A stretch of 64,000 bases of DNA from Sabellastarte sp. h YS-2021 (lineage: Eukaryota > Annelida > Polychaeta > Sabellida > Sabellidae): the NCBI GenBank assembly GCA_964017235.1, contig OZ024938.1:49760332-49824331 (forward strand). Direction: 5' to 3'. The notes beneath the pieces are model-generated. The model had not been told where the DNA came from. It made no database searches and saw only the letters and a program-made list of their open reading frames with translations. Both the position numbers and the translations under genes were made by a program. Of this stretch, positions 47,376-60,560 are shown piece by piece (position 1 is the first letter of the stretch; every line of letters begins with the position of its first letter).

Positions 47376-49340
47376 GACACTTTATGTGGACCAACTTGGT
47401 TCCACCACATGCCATTGTTATGAGTGTTATAAAAATGTAGTGGATAACCGATTTATACCTGGAATCAATAAAGTACCCAAAATTAAAATCAGCTTACTTA
47501 ATTATCCTTAATTTTAGTCGTTATTTTAATTTTTTTACATAGAATTTAAATAAATTTTATAAACTGTCTGATGTAAAATTATTAATCAATTAATCAACCA
47601 ATCAGTTGACTAAAGGTTGCAGCATTGATTAAAATTTTAAAGCATCAAAACCACCTAAATTAACCAAAAAATTGATAATTCAAGTTCATTTGAAGTATTT
47701 AAATGATAGTATTTATAAACTGAACAAAATCTCAAGATTTCAGATTAAAGCAGTTCTTCCTTTGGCATCAAAGATATAATTCCAGCTTTACATGCCTTTA
47801 CAAGCTCACACTTTATACACCTACATAGTACATCCACATTATTAACGGTTATCATATCATCATAAACTGACTGATATACTATTTATAAATTTTTCTACTC
47901 TGCTATATCTTATCCCTGAAATTCTCTTAGATCTTTTATGGTACAGTTCTTAAACCTTACAGTCTAAAGTTAACACTTCAACTTTCAAGACAAAAGCAAA
48001 CAGTCTAGACTAATTAACTAAACATCTTAAATCAACATTTTTGATTCATGCTTATGATTTTATTATTTAGCACACTACATCAACACAATATCTTCATGAA
48101 TAATACATACAAAAAGAACAATTTATGTACACATTACATCAACATTGTTAATTCTGCAAATGTACCACACTGCATACAAACCACATGCATGCCAGTGTGC
48201 AGTTTATCAATAATGAAAAATACAATAACACTGACAGGTTTTCTGAGATTTTCTTCCCATCAAACCCCAATTAGTGTGGAATATGCAGATGCAAGATTTA
48301 GCATAATAAAATCAATCTATACACTAAATTAGCACAAAATAATAACACAGTGGCCTATAAAGACATGCAGAAGTTTTAGCTTGAGAGGGACACAGAAAAA
48401 AAAAATCATTATTACAATGCAACCTCATGTCATTTACAACTCAGATGGCATGAATGAACAAATATTCATGAAGAAATGAGAATAATCATTTTCATCAGCT
48501 CACCCAACAATGCTGGAGAGTACACACACAATATGAGTCTTTATGCCTCCTCCCTCAAAAGTGGGGAAAAATACCAGCACTGCAGCTTGAGCAGTGTGTC
48601 AATGACTAGTAGTAGACTAGTATTATTATTAGTATAGCTGCTGTATCCTAAACAAGAGCCAATGCCACTAGTTCAGTGAATTCAGTAGCATCACACATAT
48701 ACACACACACAATGAGATCAGCATAGCATAGCATACATTTATTACCAGAAGACTACTTGATCTTTAAAATATTTCCACCTCGCCACCTGGTTTTATATAT
48801 ATTATGCCTCCAAGCTCCCTCCTCCCAATAAACATTGCATTAGGAGAGGCCTACTCTCTCTCTCCCTTTTGGCAAATGAGATGCAATGAGATTCTGCACA
48901 TTGGGACTTTAGAAGCAGCACTGGCTTTTGCTGCAGCAGTAGAAGCTGTAGCATCATCAGATTTTCTACATTAGCCTTTCCTAAAACTTCAATTTCTTAG
49001 CTCCTTAGATATTACATATTTGAGGCATCTTGGGTTTACTGGTCTTTGCTCACTGGTGGTTATGGAAAGAAAAGCTTTTGAGCAAAAGCACCATCCACTG
49101 GTAGCAAATATGGACCACTCAACGCACATGATGAGTATATCAGTCTAACATTCTGCATATCACTGTTGCTTTAAATTTAGGAGTTTTACAGGAAATATTA
49201 AAATGTGTAGCTGCAAAAGAAGAGTCTGACTTCTAAAGAATTAAGAGATAGCAACTAATAACAGTTGGTAAAGATTTACAGCTGAGCAATTTTCAAGTAT
49301 CAAACCAATTTTTCTGAGTTTAGCCCCAGACCCAAGCCCA
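47376..49340. other. POU6 5' intron, noncoding
   Basis: AT-rich with short CA-type microsatellites near 48,520 and 48,700. No exon recognised. Confidence 0.35.
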
Positions 49341-49344
49341 ATGT

Positions 49345-49490
49345 TACAGTTTTATGTCCCATTCAACGGCTCAAGTCATACTTCGACAGGCCCTTTGGCA
49401 TTGCCACTTGTAGGAGTTGAATCTATAGACAGGTGATGGTCTGTGATTAGATGCCAAACTTGCTACCCACTAGACTAACGAGGACCTCCC
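49345..49490 (-). mobile_element. tRNA-like SINE remnant (minus strand)
   Basis: On the minus strand: GTTAGTCTAGTGGGTAGCAA (A-box-like) then ATAGATTCAACTCC (B-box-like), about 50 nt apart. A similar piece is at 58,890-58,975. Confidence 0.5.
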
Positions 49491-49600
49491 CACTGAGATA
49501 GGTAAACATGTTCGAATTGTACTACTGGTTCAATTTTTAAGCGCGGGCTCTAGGGAGGCTCCCGCTTCTAGAGATCACTTTTTTTTTCAGTCTTTTTTTT

Positions 49601-49735
49601 CGGTCTCCGGACTTCCATGAATTGTGCCATAGCGTGATGAGTATCTGTCTGTTTATTGAAGTTAAGCGGCAATGGACTACTTAAGTAGTAGGATGGGTGA
49701 CCGCTCTGGTACACTACTCATGTCTCTGATGGCTT
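49601..49735 (+). pseudogene. 5S rRNA-like sequence (pseudogene or 5S-derived SINE head)
   Basis: GAAGTTAAGCGGCAATGG then AGTAGTAGGATGGGTGACCG match the conserved 5S rRNA internal promoter half (GAAGTTAAGC ... TAGTACTTGGATGGGTGACCGC). The 5' half is weak. The downstream flank has no terminator-like clean end, so a functional 5S gene is unlikely. Confidence 0.65.
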
Positions 49736-49799
49736 TGTGCTCGCGCTAGTAGACCAAAACCCCTTGCTCTTTGAAACCCCTATAATCCAACAAAAAATG

Positions 49800-50110
49800 T
49801 GGTGTATCCTAAATATAATTGTCACTCTCTCACAGATCAAACAACAGCACTCGGAGAGTGTATATTTTCACCAAGATCCAACAACTTCAATACTGCTTAC
49901 AAGCACCAGATAAAAAATATCCTTTTTTTTAAAAATTTCCTCGATATCCAGATCAATACTAAAATTCAATCATCTTTTCCTTGCGTCATTGTCCCCTTCT
50001 CCTAAAAAAAACCTCATCAAAATCCATCGAAAACTTTTTGAGTTGTTTTGCAAACAGACAACTGCACCCCTCCAAACATCATTACCCCTTGGTAATTTGT
50101 CATCCTTCTG
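49800..50110 (-). mobile_element. SINE/retroelement tail fragment, reversed
   Basis: Minus strand: TGTCTGTTTGC, CTCAAAAAGTTTTCGATGG, GATCTGGATATCG, ACACTCTCCGAGTGCTG. Same segment order as 6,540-6,770. Confidence 0.5.
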
Positions 50111-51744
50111 ATAATCTGAAGGTATATTTGTAAAATCATGCATTATGCCTTGTGCCCCAGTCATACTATAGGCGCTACTTCCTGCAGTTAGATGTTTTAC
50201 ACGGCGACAGAATCGCATCCAAGGATGCCTCGTATCTTCCAAGATTTAGTGTTTCCATCACCCTACAGGAGCATAACCCGCAGTTATAGGCGTTGGGTGA
50301 AAAACCCCTGTCCTTTAACTACTGTCCCAGATTCATATGCGAGCTCGTGATACAGTGGCGAAACATCCATTTACATCCACTGGTCTTATATCGCTAAAGA
50401 CGGCTGAGTCACAACCTTAAATACACCGTGGACTACATCTTCAGTTACCGTAGCAAGATACTTGTCTGAGCATGCACACCAAATTCAGAAGCAGAAGTTT
50501 AGAACTTCCGTAGGATGTGCAAGGTAATGGACAATTTGCCACTATGTAACAAGGTAGAATACAAACCTCAGATGGTTTTTGAAGGACGGGCATTTCGCCC
50601 AATGGCCATGACCGTGGGTTATACCATCTGTAGTGTGACTGGGGTTTTAAAGTGCTTTTCTTTTACACATTTAAACATTATGTAATGAAGATTAGCTGTC
50701 TAGTAAATGCAAGTATCAAGCAAGGCTAATGCTAGACTCAGAAAGTGTGGGACAAGAAATGGATAACAGCTCACTTTACCCTAGCTTTGTTTGGGCTCAA
50801 TTGTTTCTCAAATGTAAAGGAACCTCAGAGATTTGAAAGTCAGGGCAGTGAGAGATCATGACCTTTGAACTCCTAAGTTATCTCTTTTAGAACCATTAAA
50901 GAAGGACATTCATCTTGGCAGTAATAATAGCAGCTGCAATAATTAGCATTTTTTTATATTGAGTACTCTTTCATAATTACATTTTCCATGAACACTTTTT
51001 TAGTATCAAAAGCAACAAAATATGCCATTTTTTGATGAAAATTACCAGTAATATAAATTGGACATTTTATATCATTTTATGCATGAAAAATTTGAGAAGT
51101 GTTTAAAAAAAGCTTTAATATAAAAGATTTCTCTTTTCGTAATACTGTACTCAAAAAATCCATTACTCTTTTGAATGTCCAAGAGAAATCTTTGACAACC
51201 CTAAGTCAAAAAAGTACAAGTCAAATATTGTTAATCAAAACAATTCAAGGAAATGTGCAATAATGTCCAACATGCCTTAATGTGCCAGGTATGACTATAT
51301 GATTATAACTCACTATTGGCATTACTACCATTGTTGCACACATAATCCAAGCAAACATATACTGTACTTTTAAATCCTTTTCAGTTGAATGTTAGGGGAC
51401 CAAAGCAGAGAAAAGCAGAAGCCAGTACATCTCTTAATGCCTACTTAACTGGAATATTCAGATAACACAGTAAAGTTCAATGGTTATTGCTCTCTTGGGA
51501 TCTGATGACTCTATGCTTTTAAAGTACTAAAAAACAGGTGGTAAGTTAAAAATAATAATAATATTGATAGAAATTAAATCTTCACATATCTAATGAAGAA
51601 AATAGCATCAGAGATTCCTGTTGCCCACAGCCTGGGGAAATAGTGTTGCCAAGTAAAGCCCATAATCCACTTGCCCTGACAGGAAATTCACTTGCCAAAT
51701 GTTAACGTCCAGCCCGGGCAAATGCTAACGTCCAGCCCTGCCCA
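50111..51744. other. noncoding, unrecognised
   Basis: GC content is higher at 50,150-50,640 than in surrounding intron and may be another repeat, but no family was recognised. Confidence 0.3.
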
Positions 51745-52000
51745 ACCAATATACATGTCAAATATCAACCTCCTACAGTTTCAAGATATTTCCTGGACAA
51801 GGCTTTAAAGGTCAACGTCACTTTTTACAAGGTCAAAGATTACATCAAGGCCACACGGTGATGATGCACACCCACAAATGCCAACCAATGTTTCAGAGAT
51901 TTTAGAGGTAAAGGTCACTACAGAAAGGTCAAATCAAGGTCAGTATGCATTGCACTCCTATACTACCTGCACAGCTTCTAAAGACTATAGGTTAAAAATG
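51745..52000 (+). repeat. diverged GGTCA-rich satellite units
   Basis: CAATATACATGTCAAATATC, TTTCAAGATATTTCCTGG and AAGGTCAAATCAAGGTCA; diverged copies of the 146-bp family. Confidence 0.55.
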
Positions 52001-52969
52001 GAAATTCAGGTTTCCACGATTTGTTTCCATTTTCCCTCGGAGAAACAAGATGCAATTCACTTCTATTCAAAAAGGATGTAATTGTATTGTATTATTCACC
52101 TTGATTTTGAACATTCTGAAAATTTTATTACTTAAAAAGAAAAAAAGTATCCTCTTCCTATGCGTCTTATTTTTTGTCTTTACTTGTGACAACATTTAAT
52201 AGGACCTGATATGTACATGGGATAATTCCCCTATTTTACTACCATCTACAACGGGGTCTTTGGAAGGCTGATAATTTGCCAGAAATACAGGGACTAATGT
52301 TATTCCTCAGCCATTAAATAACAAGTAGCTATATAGTCTGCTGCTAGTGCCAAGTCTGAGAAGAAAACTGCTCAAGGAGAAATAACAGATACCAGGCTGA
52401 AAGACAATAGGTGGAGGAAACTGAATAAAGAACTAAATAACAAAATGTTCCAAATGCATCTAAAGAGCCTATTAACATCGTATTTAAGGCAGGTTAACTC
52501 CATTCAGTCAAATTTCAGGCAACATTAAAAGTATATCCATGCACTCAATGGTTAATGGGGTACATTTCAATGGGAAAGAAACCTTCTCGACAAGGTAAAT
52601 TGTGATAATATTACCGGTAATCAGGAATATAAACAGATATTTTTCAAACTTTGTTAAATACAATACGGTAATATCCTGTATCTGTAATATCTGTAGGAAA
52701 TGCGTGTAATTTGAATACTTTAAAAGTAACTTAAATTTACTTACATGTAAGTTCGATTTTTATATCAGAATTTTGAAATGATCTTATATCTATTTCTTAT
52801 AAGGCTGTTATAGTACTCAAGTACTCATTAAAGAATGGGGTACTGGAATATTTAGAGTATAAAATTGAGAAAACAATACCCTCGTCACATGAGTACACTT
52901 TAACACCCCTAATACAGAGTCACATAATGACATACACTGAGTTAAAATTACAAGGCTCTAAGTGTCCAT

Positions 52970-53093
52970 TATCGCCGATTGTCACTGGACTCAAGAGTTG
53001 AATTTTTTGTCAGTAATAGTCGCCCCCCCCCCCCCCCCCCCCCCCTTTGAAAAAACGCATCGCCCTCAGGGCGTTTATACGAATATATACGGT
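52970..53093 (-). mobile_element. terminal piece of ACCGTAT-type MITE with C-run
   Basis: Reversed, it begins ACCGTATATATTCGTATAAA then CGCCCTGAGGGCGATGCG and a G-run, matching the left end of the MITE at 9,671. The other end is not visible. Confidence 0.6.
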
Positions 53094-53251
53094 ATAACAT
53101 TTTGTTGACTCTCTTGAAGTTGGGGTTTTATGCCTCGTTTTCATGTTAGCTGTGGTCATATAAGGACAGGTCCTCCTAGCATCCCATGAGCTGGATTTGA
53201 ACCCACAACCACAGAGGTGAGAGCCATCTAATAAACATTGTGAACCAATCC

Positions 53252-53575
53252 GCCAATGTAGCCTAGTGGGTAACACACCTGCCTAGGAACACAGAGGATG
53301 TGGGTTCAAACCCAGGTACAGGCAGATACATAGTGGCTCGGATGACCATTTAAAACAGTGGGGTCCTTTGTCAATGGGTCTTGTCCTCTATGGCAAGTTA
53401 AAGAACCTCAAGGATGTTGATAAATGGTCATCCTTCAGCCTCTGTCTTTCAGTTAGGGGAATGTCAGTAACTTGAGAGTTGGACTGTACTTGTGCAGTTG
53501 GATGGGTCATGTAGTGCTTTGAGTCCTGTAGTACATGGAGATATTGCACTGGGTATAAACACACAATACAACACA
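53252..53575 (+). mobile_element. tRNA-derived SINE
   Basis: TAGCCTAGTGGGTAACAC (A box) and GTGGGTTCAAACCCAGG (B box) are spaced as in a Pol III promoter. They are followed by GTGGCTCGGATGACC, a body, and a tail GTGCTTTGAG ... GGAGATATTGCACTGGG. Second copy at 20,046-20,371. Confidence 0.85.
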
Positions 53576-56341
53576 AACCAATGAGGTATTCTGATATTTT
53601 TGAAACCAAAAAAAAAGCTATTTGCTTGATATTATCCTGAAGTTCCCTCCCTAGCTTACTAAGTGGTGAACATGTGTATCGGGACTCTGTTAAATTTATT
53701 TCTAAAAATATCAAGTCCCAGAGAGTCTTTTCCATTAACATGCATCATATCTTAACGTGCCTTGTAAGTTGTAAGCAGAAGTATTTTCCCTTTCCTTAAC
53801 CACTGACCTTCCAACTTCACACGCTTGAATCAAACAACTGCCTTTTATATTGATATTGAAAACTAATACAAATCTGTGGAGGGATTTTAAGAAGACTTTC
53901 GCAAGTAACACTATACTACATTATTATTTATCCATAAAGCAGGTCTGTTGGGGTCAAATTTTGGGTTTTACTTCAATGGATAAGGTCATATCTGGACAGC
54001 CGCTAATATGTTGCCATGAGCTGGCAAGTCTGCAGAAGAGGCTATTCTATATTCATCTTTCATCAAGAGATTGTTAGATGAACAGCAAAAAGCAGCTTTC
54101 CCTTTTGGGATTTATAAATCATATAAAGCAGGCAGCAAATTTTTTTCAAAATCAAAACACATGACAACAAATGGCAAAGATAGTGTCATGTGTAAATAAC
54201 ATGCTTCTTGGCCAATTTGTTGTTAACCAATTAAGCTACAAATAATTATTGTCAAGGAAACTTATAATTATTGTAAATTATAACTATTATTTCTGTGAAA
54301 CAGAATCAGGTTTTTCTTATATCTGCATCTGTGGACTAGATTATAAATTCCTGCAAAGCAGAAAACTTATGAATTGCTGAAAATGAACAAACACTTCCTA
54401 GTGCACAGTAAAATACTTTGTAGTCCAAGCTCAGAAAATTATACACAAAAAACATTAAAAATACAATCTACAATTTAAAATCAATCTGGAAACTGGAAAC
54501 TTAAACTCAGACTTTCAAGGGACTTATTATTAAATTATCGTACAAATCATTTGCAACCATTTTTTTCTCAAATTTTTTATCAATTTATCTTAATATTTGA
54601 GTGTGCAAATGCCTTAAACTTTAAAAGATTATACTTTCCATGTTTATTGAAATGTTTCCTTAATAATACAGAGTTTTACACACAAGATGCTATTCAAAAT
54701 AAACAATTGGACTGATCTTAGTTAAAAGAACTCAAAAAGCGCAATGGGAACCTTCTCTGTCCAACAGTTTGACACTTTTGTCTTTATTACATTCCATAAA
54801 AATATGTAATGCTCATACAGAAAGATAGAAAAACCTTTAATTTGTTAATTTATTTATGAATTTATTGTATGTACATAATTATATAAATTATCTCTCATTA
54901 ATTAATATGATAAATCATTCTACTACTTAAAGCATTCGTCAGATTTCCCCACTAGTGTCTACACAATATGAATTAATATTTTAAGCAATGCCATCTCAGA
55001 CTGGGAAAACTCAATATAGCAGAAATAAACCACTAAATATTCTAAGGGGATAAAAAACAGTGTTCTGAATGCTGCCCATAAAAGTGGCTGATAAATAATC
55101 CAGCCAACCCCCGCTTTACCAGAAAGTGTTTTTACCCTAAAGTTGAAAGAGCCCCAGTCTGGATAATGTCTCCTGTGACATGAGAAAAAGCTCACCCAGG
55201 CAACACAAAGTTAATGCTATGTTTCTAACATCATTGTTATAATATTTTACATGAGAACAGTTTTACTTTAAAAGAACCCACAAATTTAACTTGTAACTTA
55301 ATTGTGACTGTTGGAGTTTACCTACTTTAATTAATATCATGAATAAAAATTCATTCTGTTTTAAACCTTAAATATTTTTCATGTTCTTGGAATGCTTGGC
55401 CTGTCCTTTGTAAAAACTGCAGCATCTATTTCTCTGCAAAATATTTTAACGGGTAGAAGGACATTGGACACACTTGTGTTGCTGGAATTCTAAAGACCTT
55501 CTTAGTTAGTCAGTGAGGATCTACAAAGCTTTATGTTCCCAACAAGTACACTGGCTAACTATTGCCTTTTCACTCTGCTACATTTCTGAATTAGCAATGC
55601 AGCAGCACTGTGTCCAAAATCAATATTTTCCATTTGCATTCCTAATAAGGTGAGGGCATTATCTTGCATCCATTATACTCAATAAACATGGGTAAGAGGC
55701 AAGAAGCACAAAAAAGGAGAAAAATATCTCTTCTTATATCAAGCATAAGACAACAATGAAACAGTTTAATGGTTTATACTGTTAGTGACAGTGCATGCAG
55801 ATTTCTCTTTCAAATACAAAATAAACCAACTATGCCACAAGCTCAAATACATTTTTCAAATTTACAATTTATAAAGTTAAAAAATTTAAAGTAGAGGAAA
55901 ATCATTGTTGATCAAAGAACTAAATTTTACCAGCAAATGTAAAAAATAGCATACTACATTTAGGTTGCTAATATTTAAACTGATGCCCACAATTACTGAA
56001 ATGACAGCCATATCTAAAAATGAATCTAAAAGGATTATTTTTTTTATTCTACTATCTCTACCATTAAAATTCACAGAGTGTACAGGATTTCAGCCTAATA
56101 AAATTACTAAAGATGATCTGAATACAATATAGAGCAGATAGAAAGTGGGTGGAAATACTGCTCATACAGACATACACATAATTGCTTTGAATGCTACCCT
56201 AAGGGTTCCAAAATCCATTCAAAATTGTTCTATCTTTTACAGTTTTGATATATTTGTGATTTTTTATTTTTGCATAAACTTCAAAATGATGGCCATTGTG
56301 TTTTCAAATGATGCCAAAAATAGTTGTTTTCACAATCTAAA
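53576..56341. other. POU6 5' intron, noncoding
   Basis: AT-rich without recognised exons or repeats. Confidence 0.35.
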
Positions 56342-57835
56342 ACTAGACCTACGCATCGGAGAACCGATGCAAATCTGTATCCACCGGAAAGATAACTCAC
56401 GAAAGCCAGTGAACCATCGTTTGACCTTGAAGGAGGGGCCAAAGGTCAAATCTGACATCAGAAGACCTGCAAATTGGTTTCACATTGCAAACTTCTAGGA
56501 TCAATAATAAACGAGTTATAAACCCTTTTAAGTTTGGCTGTCCTCGTTTGACCTTGAAGGAGGGGCTCAAGTGCAAATCTGACCACATCAGAAGATTCAC
56601 AGCCTATGATTTCCTATAGGCAATGGTTTGACATTGCAAACCTCTAGGACAAATAATAAGCAAGATATAAGCACTTTTACGTTTGGCTACCCTCGTTTGA
56701 CCTTGATGCAGGGGCCCAAGGTCAAATCTGACCACATCCGAAGATTCGCAGCCCATGATTTCCTATAGGTTGGTTTCACATCGCAAACCTCTATGACCAA
56801 TAATAAGCAAGTTATAAGCACTTTTAAATTTGGCTATCCTCATTTGACCTTGAAGGAGCCAAAGGTCAAATTTGACCACATCAAAAGATTTGCAGCCCAT
56901 GATTTCCTAAAGGTTGGTTTCACATTTCAAACCTCTAGGACCACTAAGGGAGATATAATAATAAGCACTTTTCATGAGAGAAAAGAAACGCCCGTGGCAG
57001 CCATCTTGTTTTCCAAAATGAGGCAAAAAAATTCTAGTCAAGATTTTGTAATGATGAACCTATCCTGCAAATTAGAGCTCTCTACCTATAATACCCTTTG
57101 TTCTAGAGGGCCTACAAAACTCCTTGCTGAAAGTTGAAAAACACCTGCAGCGGCCATCTTGTTTTTTTCAAAATGAGGCCAAAAATATTCCCAGGCAAGA
57201 TTTTATGGTTATGAATATATCCTGCAAATTTGAGAAGTCTACCTATGATACCCTGGCCTCTAGAGAGGTAACGAGAGAATATCTATACACTGCAGTGGAT
57301 GGATACAATAATAAGGGAGATATAACTTTTTCAGTAAGATGACTTCTAATGATGACCCAATTCGACCCTGAAGCCTAGTTAAAAGGTCAAATTAGACACT
57401 TGGAAAGATTTGCAGGCCATGATTTTTTGTAAGTTGTTATTTTGAAGCCCAAGGACCAATAATAAGGGAGATATAAAGCCTTTTTACTTTTTAGTATGTG
57501 TCGATGACCAAACTTGACCCTGAAGACAGGTCAAAGGTGTAATTCAACACTTGGAAAAGATTTGCAGGTAATACTATCATAGAAGTTTTTTTTTTACATT
57601 TTAAAGTCTTTTTAACAATGGGCTATATGATGGTCATTTTCTTTTTCTAAATGAGGCCAACATTATTCAGACATGTTTTCATAGTCATATATATTCTCCA
57701 CAAATTTGATGAAGATATCTTCATAAATGAATGAGATATAAAAGCTTATGTAAAATCATGACACACACACATACACACATAGGGGCATTTTATAATCTCC
57801 TGACCAAGGCCTTCGGCAGGTGGAAGATAAACATA
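56342..57835 (+). mobile_element. ACTAGA-type element, family 3, with 147-bp GACCTTGAAGG array
   Basis: Starts ACTAGACCTACG with a perfect 7-bp hairpin (GCATCGG-AGAA-CCGATGC, 56,353-56,370). Units of about 127-149 bp follow: CTCGTTTGACCTTGAAGG, CCACATCAGAAGATT, GCAGCCCATGATTTCCTA. Ends near CCTTCGGCAGGTGGAAGAT. The right boundary and the 3' hairpin are less clear than in families 1 and 2. Confidence 0.6.
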
Positions 57836-58889
57836 ATATACCAGTAACAATCTTCGATGATATTATCTAAAAGATTAAGCAAAGAATTCTTACAAAACCT
57901 CAATTTCTCCTTTAGATTTTTTTTTTTCATTTTTGCATCAACTATAATTAACTTGTTTGCCTGTTTAATTACTTAAGCTGAATACATTATATACATATAA
58001 ATATAATGTTACAGATTTTAATCCCTAGTACTTCAATTAAAATATTTTTCACGAAGAGCAGATGTCGTTCCAATTTTTTAAAATTATGGTGTTTTTTCAG
58101 GAAATCTTTTTGTTGCTTTTCTTTTGCAATACTTAATTTTATTCTATTCATTAAGTTGTTAATGTACTTGATAGAATAGTTTGGAAAAATGTTTACTACA
58201 TTGATCCACACAATATATAGTGCAGGCTTTATCTGTTACTAAAAAATGCAGCCTTCAAATTCTACTCAGCACAAAACAACACTCTATCTTTATGCTGGAA
58301 TCTCACTGTTCTTATGCTGAATTCAAGATGTGCCAAAAGGCATCACCAATCATCTTTGATTACTCTTGGAAGAGTAACTTCTCCACAGCAACCAATTGGA
58401 GGATATTACAAAGGATGACTTATGTCTCTGACTTTCCACAAATGTACTCTTTTTCCTGAATTATATCCACTAAATGTCTCACATACTTCACCACAAGTTA
58501 AAAATTGGGTTTTGCAACATCATTTACATGTATTTGAACAAATGGCTTACACAACAAAAATTTATTTTCTTCTAGGACAGAACAAATGAGGAAAATAATA
58601 TATTTGAACAATGTACATCCCAATGATCTATATACCTAAATAGAATATTTTCAATTCCTGCAAGTCTAGTATATATTAAGTAACACTTTTTTAATGTGTA
58701 AAAAGGTCAAAATTAGGGTTTTATATTCTGTTTAATAGCCAAGGTCATATGCGAATCAGCCCCAAGTATTAATACTTGTGGGAGTTTTCAGAAAAATTAA
58801 TATAATGATGGTGTGAAGCGATTTGAGCAATAATTTTTACAAAATAAAAGTTGGGAGGTTACATCCTGTTCAAAATCCAGGGTCATATT
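57836..58889. other. noncoding, unrecognised
   Basis: AT-rich; no supported feature. Confidence 0.35.
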
Positions 58890-58975
58890 TAGACTGGCTC
58901 TCAACACTCAACCCACAGAGGTGACAGCCTGTGATTACATGCCAAACTTGCTAACCACTATGCCACCAAGGACTT
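58890..58975 (-). mobile_element. tRNA-like SINE remnant
   Basis: Minus strand: CCTTGGTGGCATAGTGGTTA then GCATGTAATCACAGGCTGTC; resembles 49,345-49,490. Confidence 0.45.
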
Positions 58976-59702
58976 AAATAAAATAATCTTTACAATCATT
59001 ATAAACACAATATTGTTAATTACTTTAAATTACAGGAAAAAGTCAACAAAAAATGTAACCCAGTTAAACAATACAAGTACATATATTGACATGCCTGACA
59101 ATTAAGTTCTATCCAAGGTAGAAAATCAAGCATAACTTGTCAATAAATCAGTTACAAGATAACCTAATTTTAGTAATTTTCCTACAATCATGCGGATATC
59201 ATGGTCAAAGGTTTTTTTTCATTATTATATACATTAAAATCCATATGCATTGTTATTTTGGTTTACATGTTTTAAAACTAACTCCCAATTGCTATTACTT
59301 AATTAAGTTAAATGGCCCAAAATAGCATACATGCAGTGCAGAACCACATAATTCGATACTACCCTACCATAAGTACACAGTGAATATTTAAAAACACATT
59401 GGCAATACACCAAATACATCCATACTAAACAGTACACATCCAGAACATGTCAAACAGGTTCAATATTTTGATTATTACAAAATAATAATACAAAAACATG
59501 TTGAGGGTGTTTCATGTGCAATTTGTGAATGAATGAGAAACCACACTGGTTGGCTGTACTGCATGTCTGTCATCACCATAATAGATTATAATTACAGGAA
59601 CACTTGATAGGCGTAGGTCTATAAATTATGATAAATTTATTCAATATGTTTTGACGAAGTGCATGGAAGCATAAACACTAAATGAATAATTCAACAACTT
59701 AC

Positions 59703-59880
59703 CTCGTTGTGATTGCAAAAATATACGCGTAATCCACTTTTTAACTGGTTTATTCCAACAGAACACAGGGTCTAAACATCATGGTACACATTATACAGGA
59801 AATTAGTTATCTGGCACGAATGAATTTACTTTGGCACTGTAGCCACAGATTCCGCTCAGAAGCAGAAGCTGTGTACACAA
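59703..59880 (-). other. POU6F2: candidate 5' noncoding first exon of the POU6 gene
   Basis: On the minus strand a near-consensus 5' splice site (CGAG then GTAAGTTG) sits at 59,703/59,702. No coding frame runs into it. Because coding exon 1 has its own start preceded by an in-frame stop, an upstream untranslated exon is expected, and this is the best donor seen between 45.8 kb and the VPS41 start. The upper limit is arbitrary. Inference only. Confidence 0.4.
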
Positions 59881-60545
59881 AGACTTGACATTCGAGCACA
59901 TGTTGTATTTAATAAATTATGCTAATTAATGCAGACCACATCATCATATTTCCAGCGCCATCTTCTGCTAAGAGTATTATTTCATCCAAATACACAAGAC
60001 ATACCAACCAAAAACCAGTATTACTTACATAAAAATGATGTATCTTATGAGGATGCTTTTCTAGCTGTTTTCTTTTTGCTGCAAATGGAGGATCCAGGGG
60101 GAAAAGAGAGGTGAATATTGATGGGGGCAGCATTCATTATTTCAACATAATAAATTGTAATGAGCTTAGTAATTTATAACAAAATATTAAGTTTATTGTA
60201 TTATTTCACATGATCATCATCGTATAGTACTATCTATTAAATATGAATTTAATATTGATATAGAAAAACTTATTTAACTGTGTTGAAGTCATACTTGGGA
60301 TGTTTTTTGTCATACATTATGCTCCCCATCCTTTGTGAAGTACAGACGGAGAGATTTTCCAAAAAGAAATTTTGCTTTCCTTTTTGAGCAATATTTCCTT
60401 CATATTTTATACAAAATTTTCAATAATTTTTATATTGTAAATGTATATTTGTATTTTTATCGACCGTCATATTTAAACAAAATTAATACAAAATTGTTTT
60501 GTAAATCTAAAAATCATGTGAGTGAAGAGATCACATGACAAAAAT
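59880..60545. promoter_or_regulatory. probable shared promoter region between POU6 and VPS41
   Basis: This is the divergent interval between the candidate POU6 first exon (minus) and the candidate VPS41 start (plus). It is AT-rich, with no clear TATA box or CpG-rich core. It contains one arm of the inverted duplication described at 60,087. The call is positional; transcription start sites are unknown. Confidence 0.35.
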
Positions 60546-60560
60546 ATGGCGACGAAAACA
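60546..60560 (+). CDS. VPS41: possible VPS41 exon 1 (MATKT)
   Basis: ATGGCGACGAAAACA is followed by GTGGAA. It would join in phase 0 to the acidic exon at 61,820. Vertebrate VPS41 also begins MA- just before the acidic stretch. The donor is weak, and another first exon within 60.6-61.8 kb cannot be excluded. Confidence 0.35.

Noticed and set aside
52990..53276. 88-codon minus-strand frame ending in a poly-Gly run
   Set aside because: The glycines come from a long C-run at a MITE end, and the rest overlaps the SINE.
53252..53340. Functional tRNA gene
   Set aside because: A and B boxes are present but no cloverleaf with paired acceptor stem follows; the body and tail are shared with 20,046-20,371, so it is a SINE.
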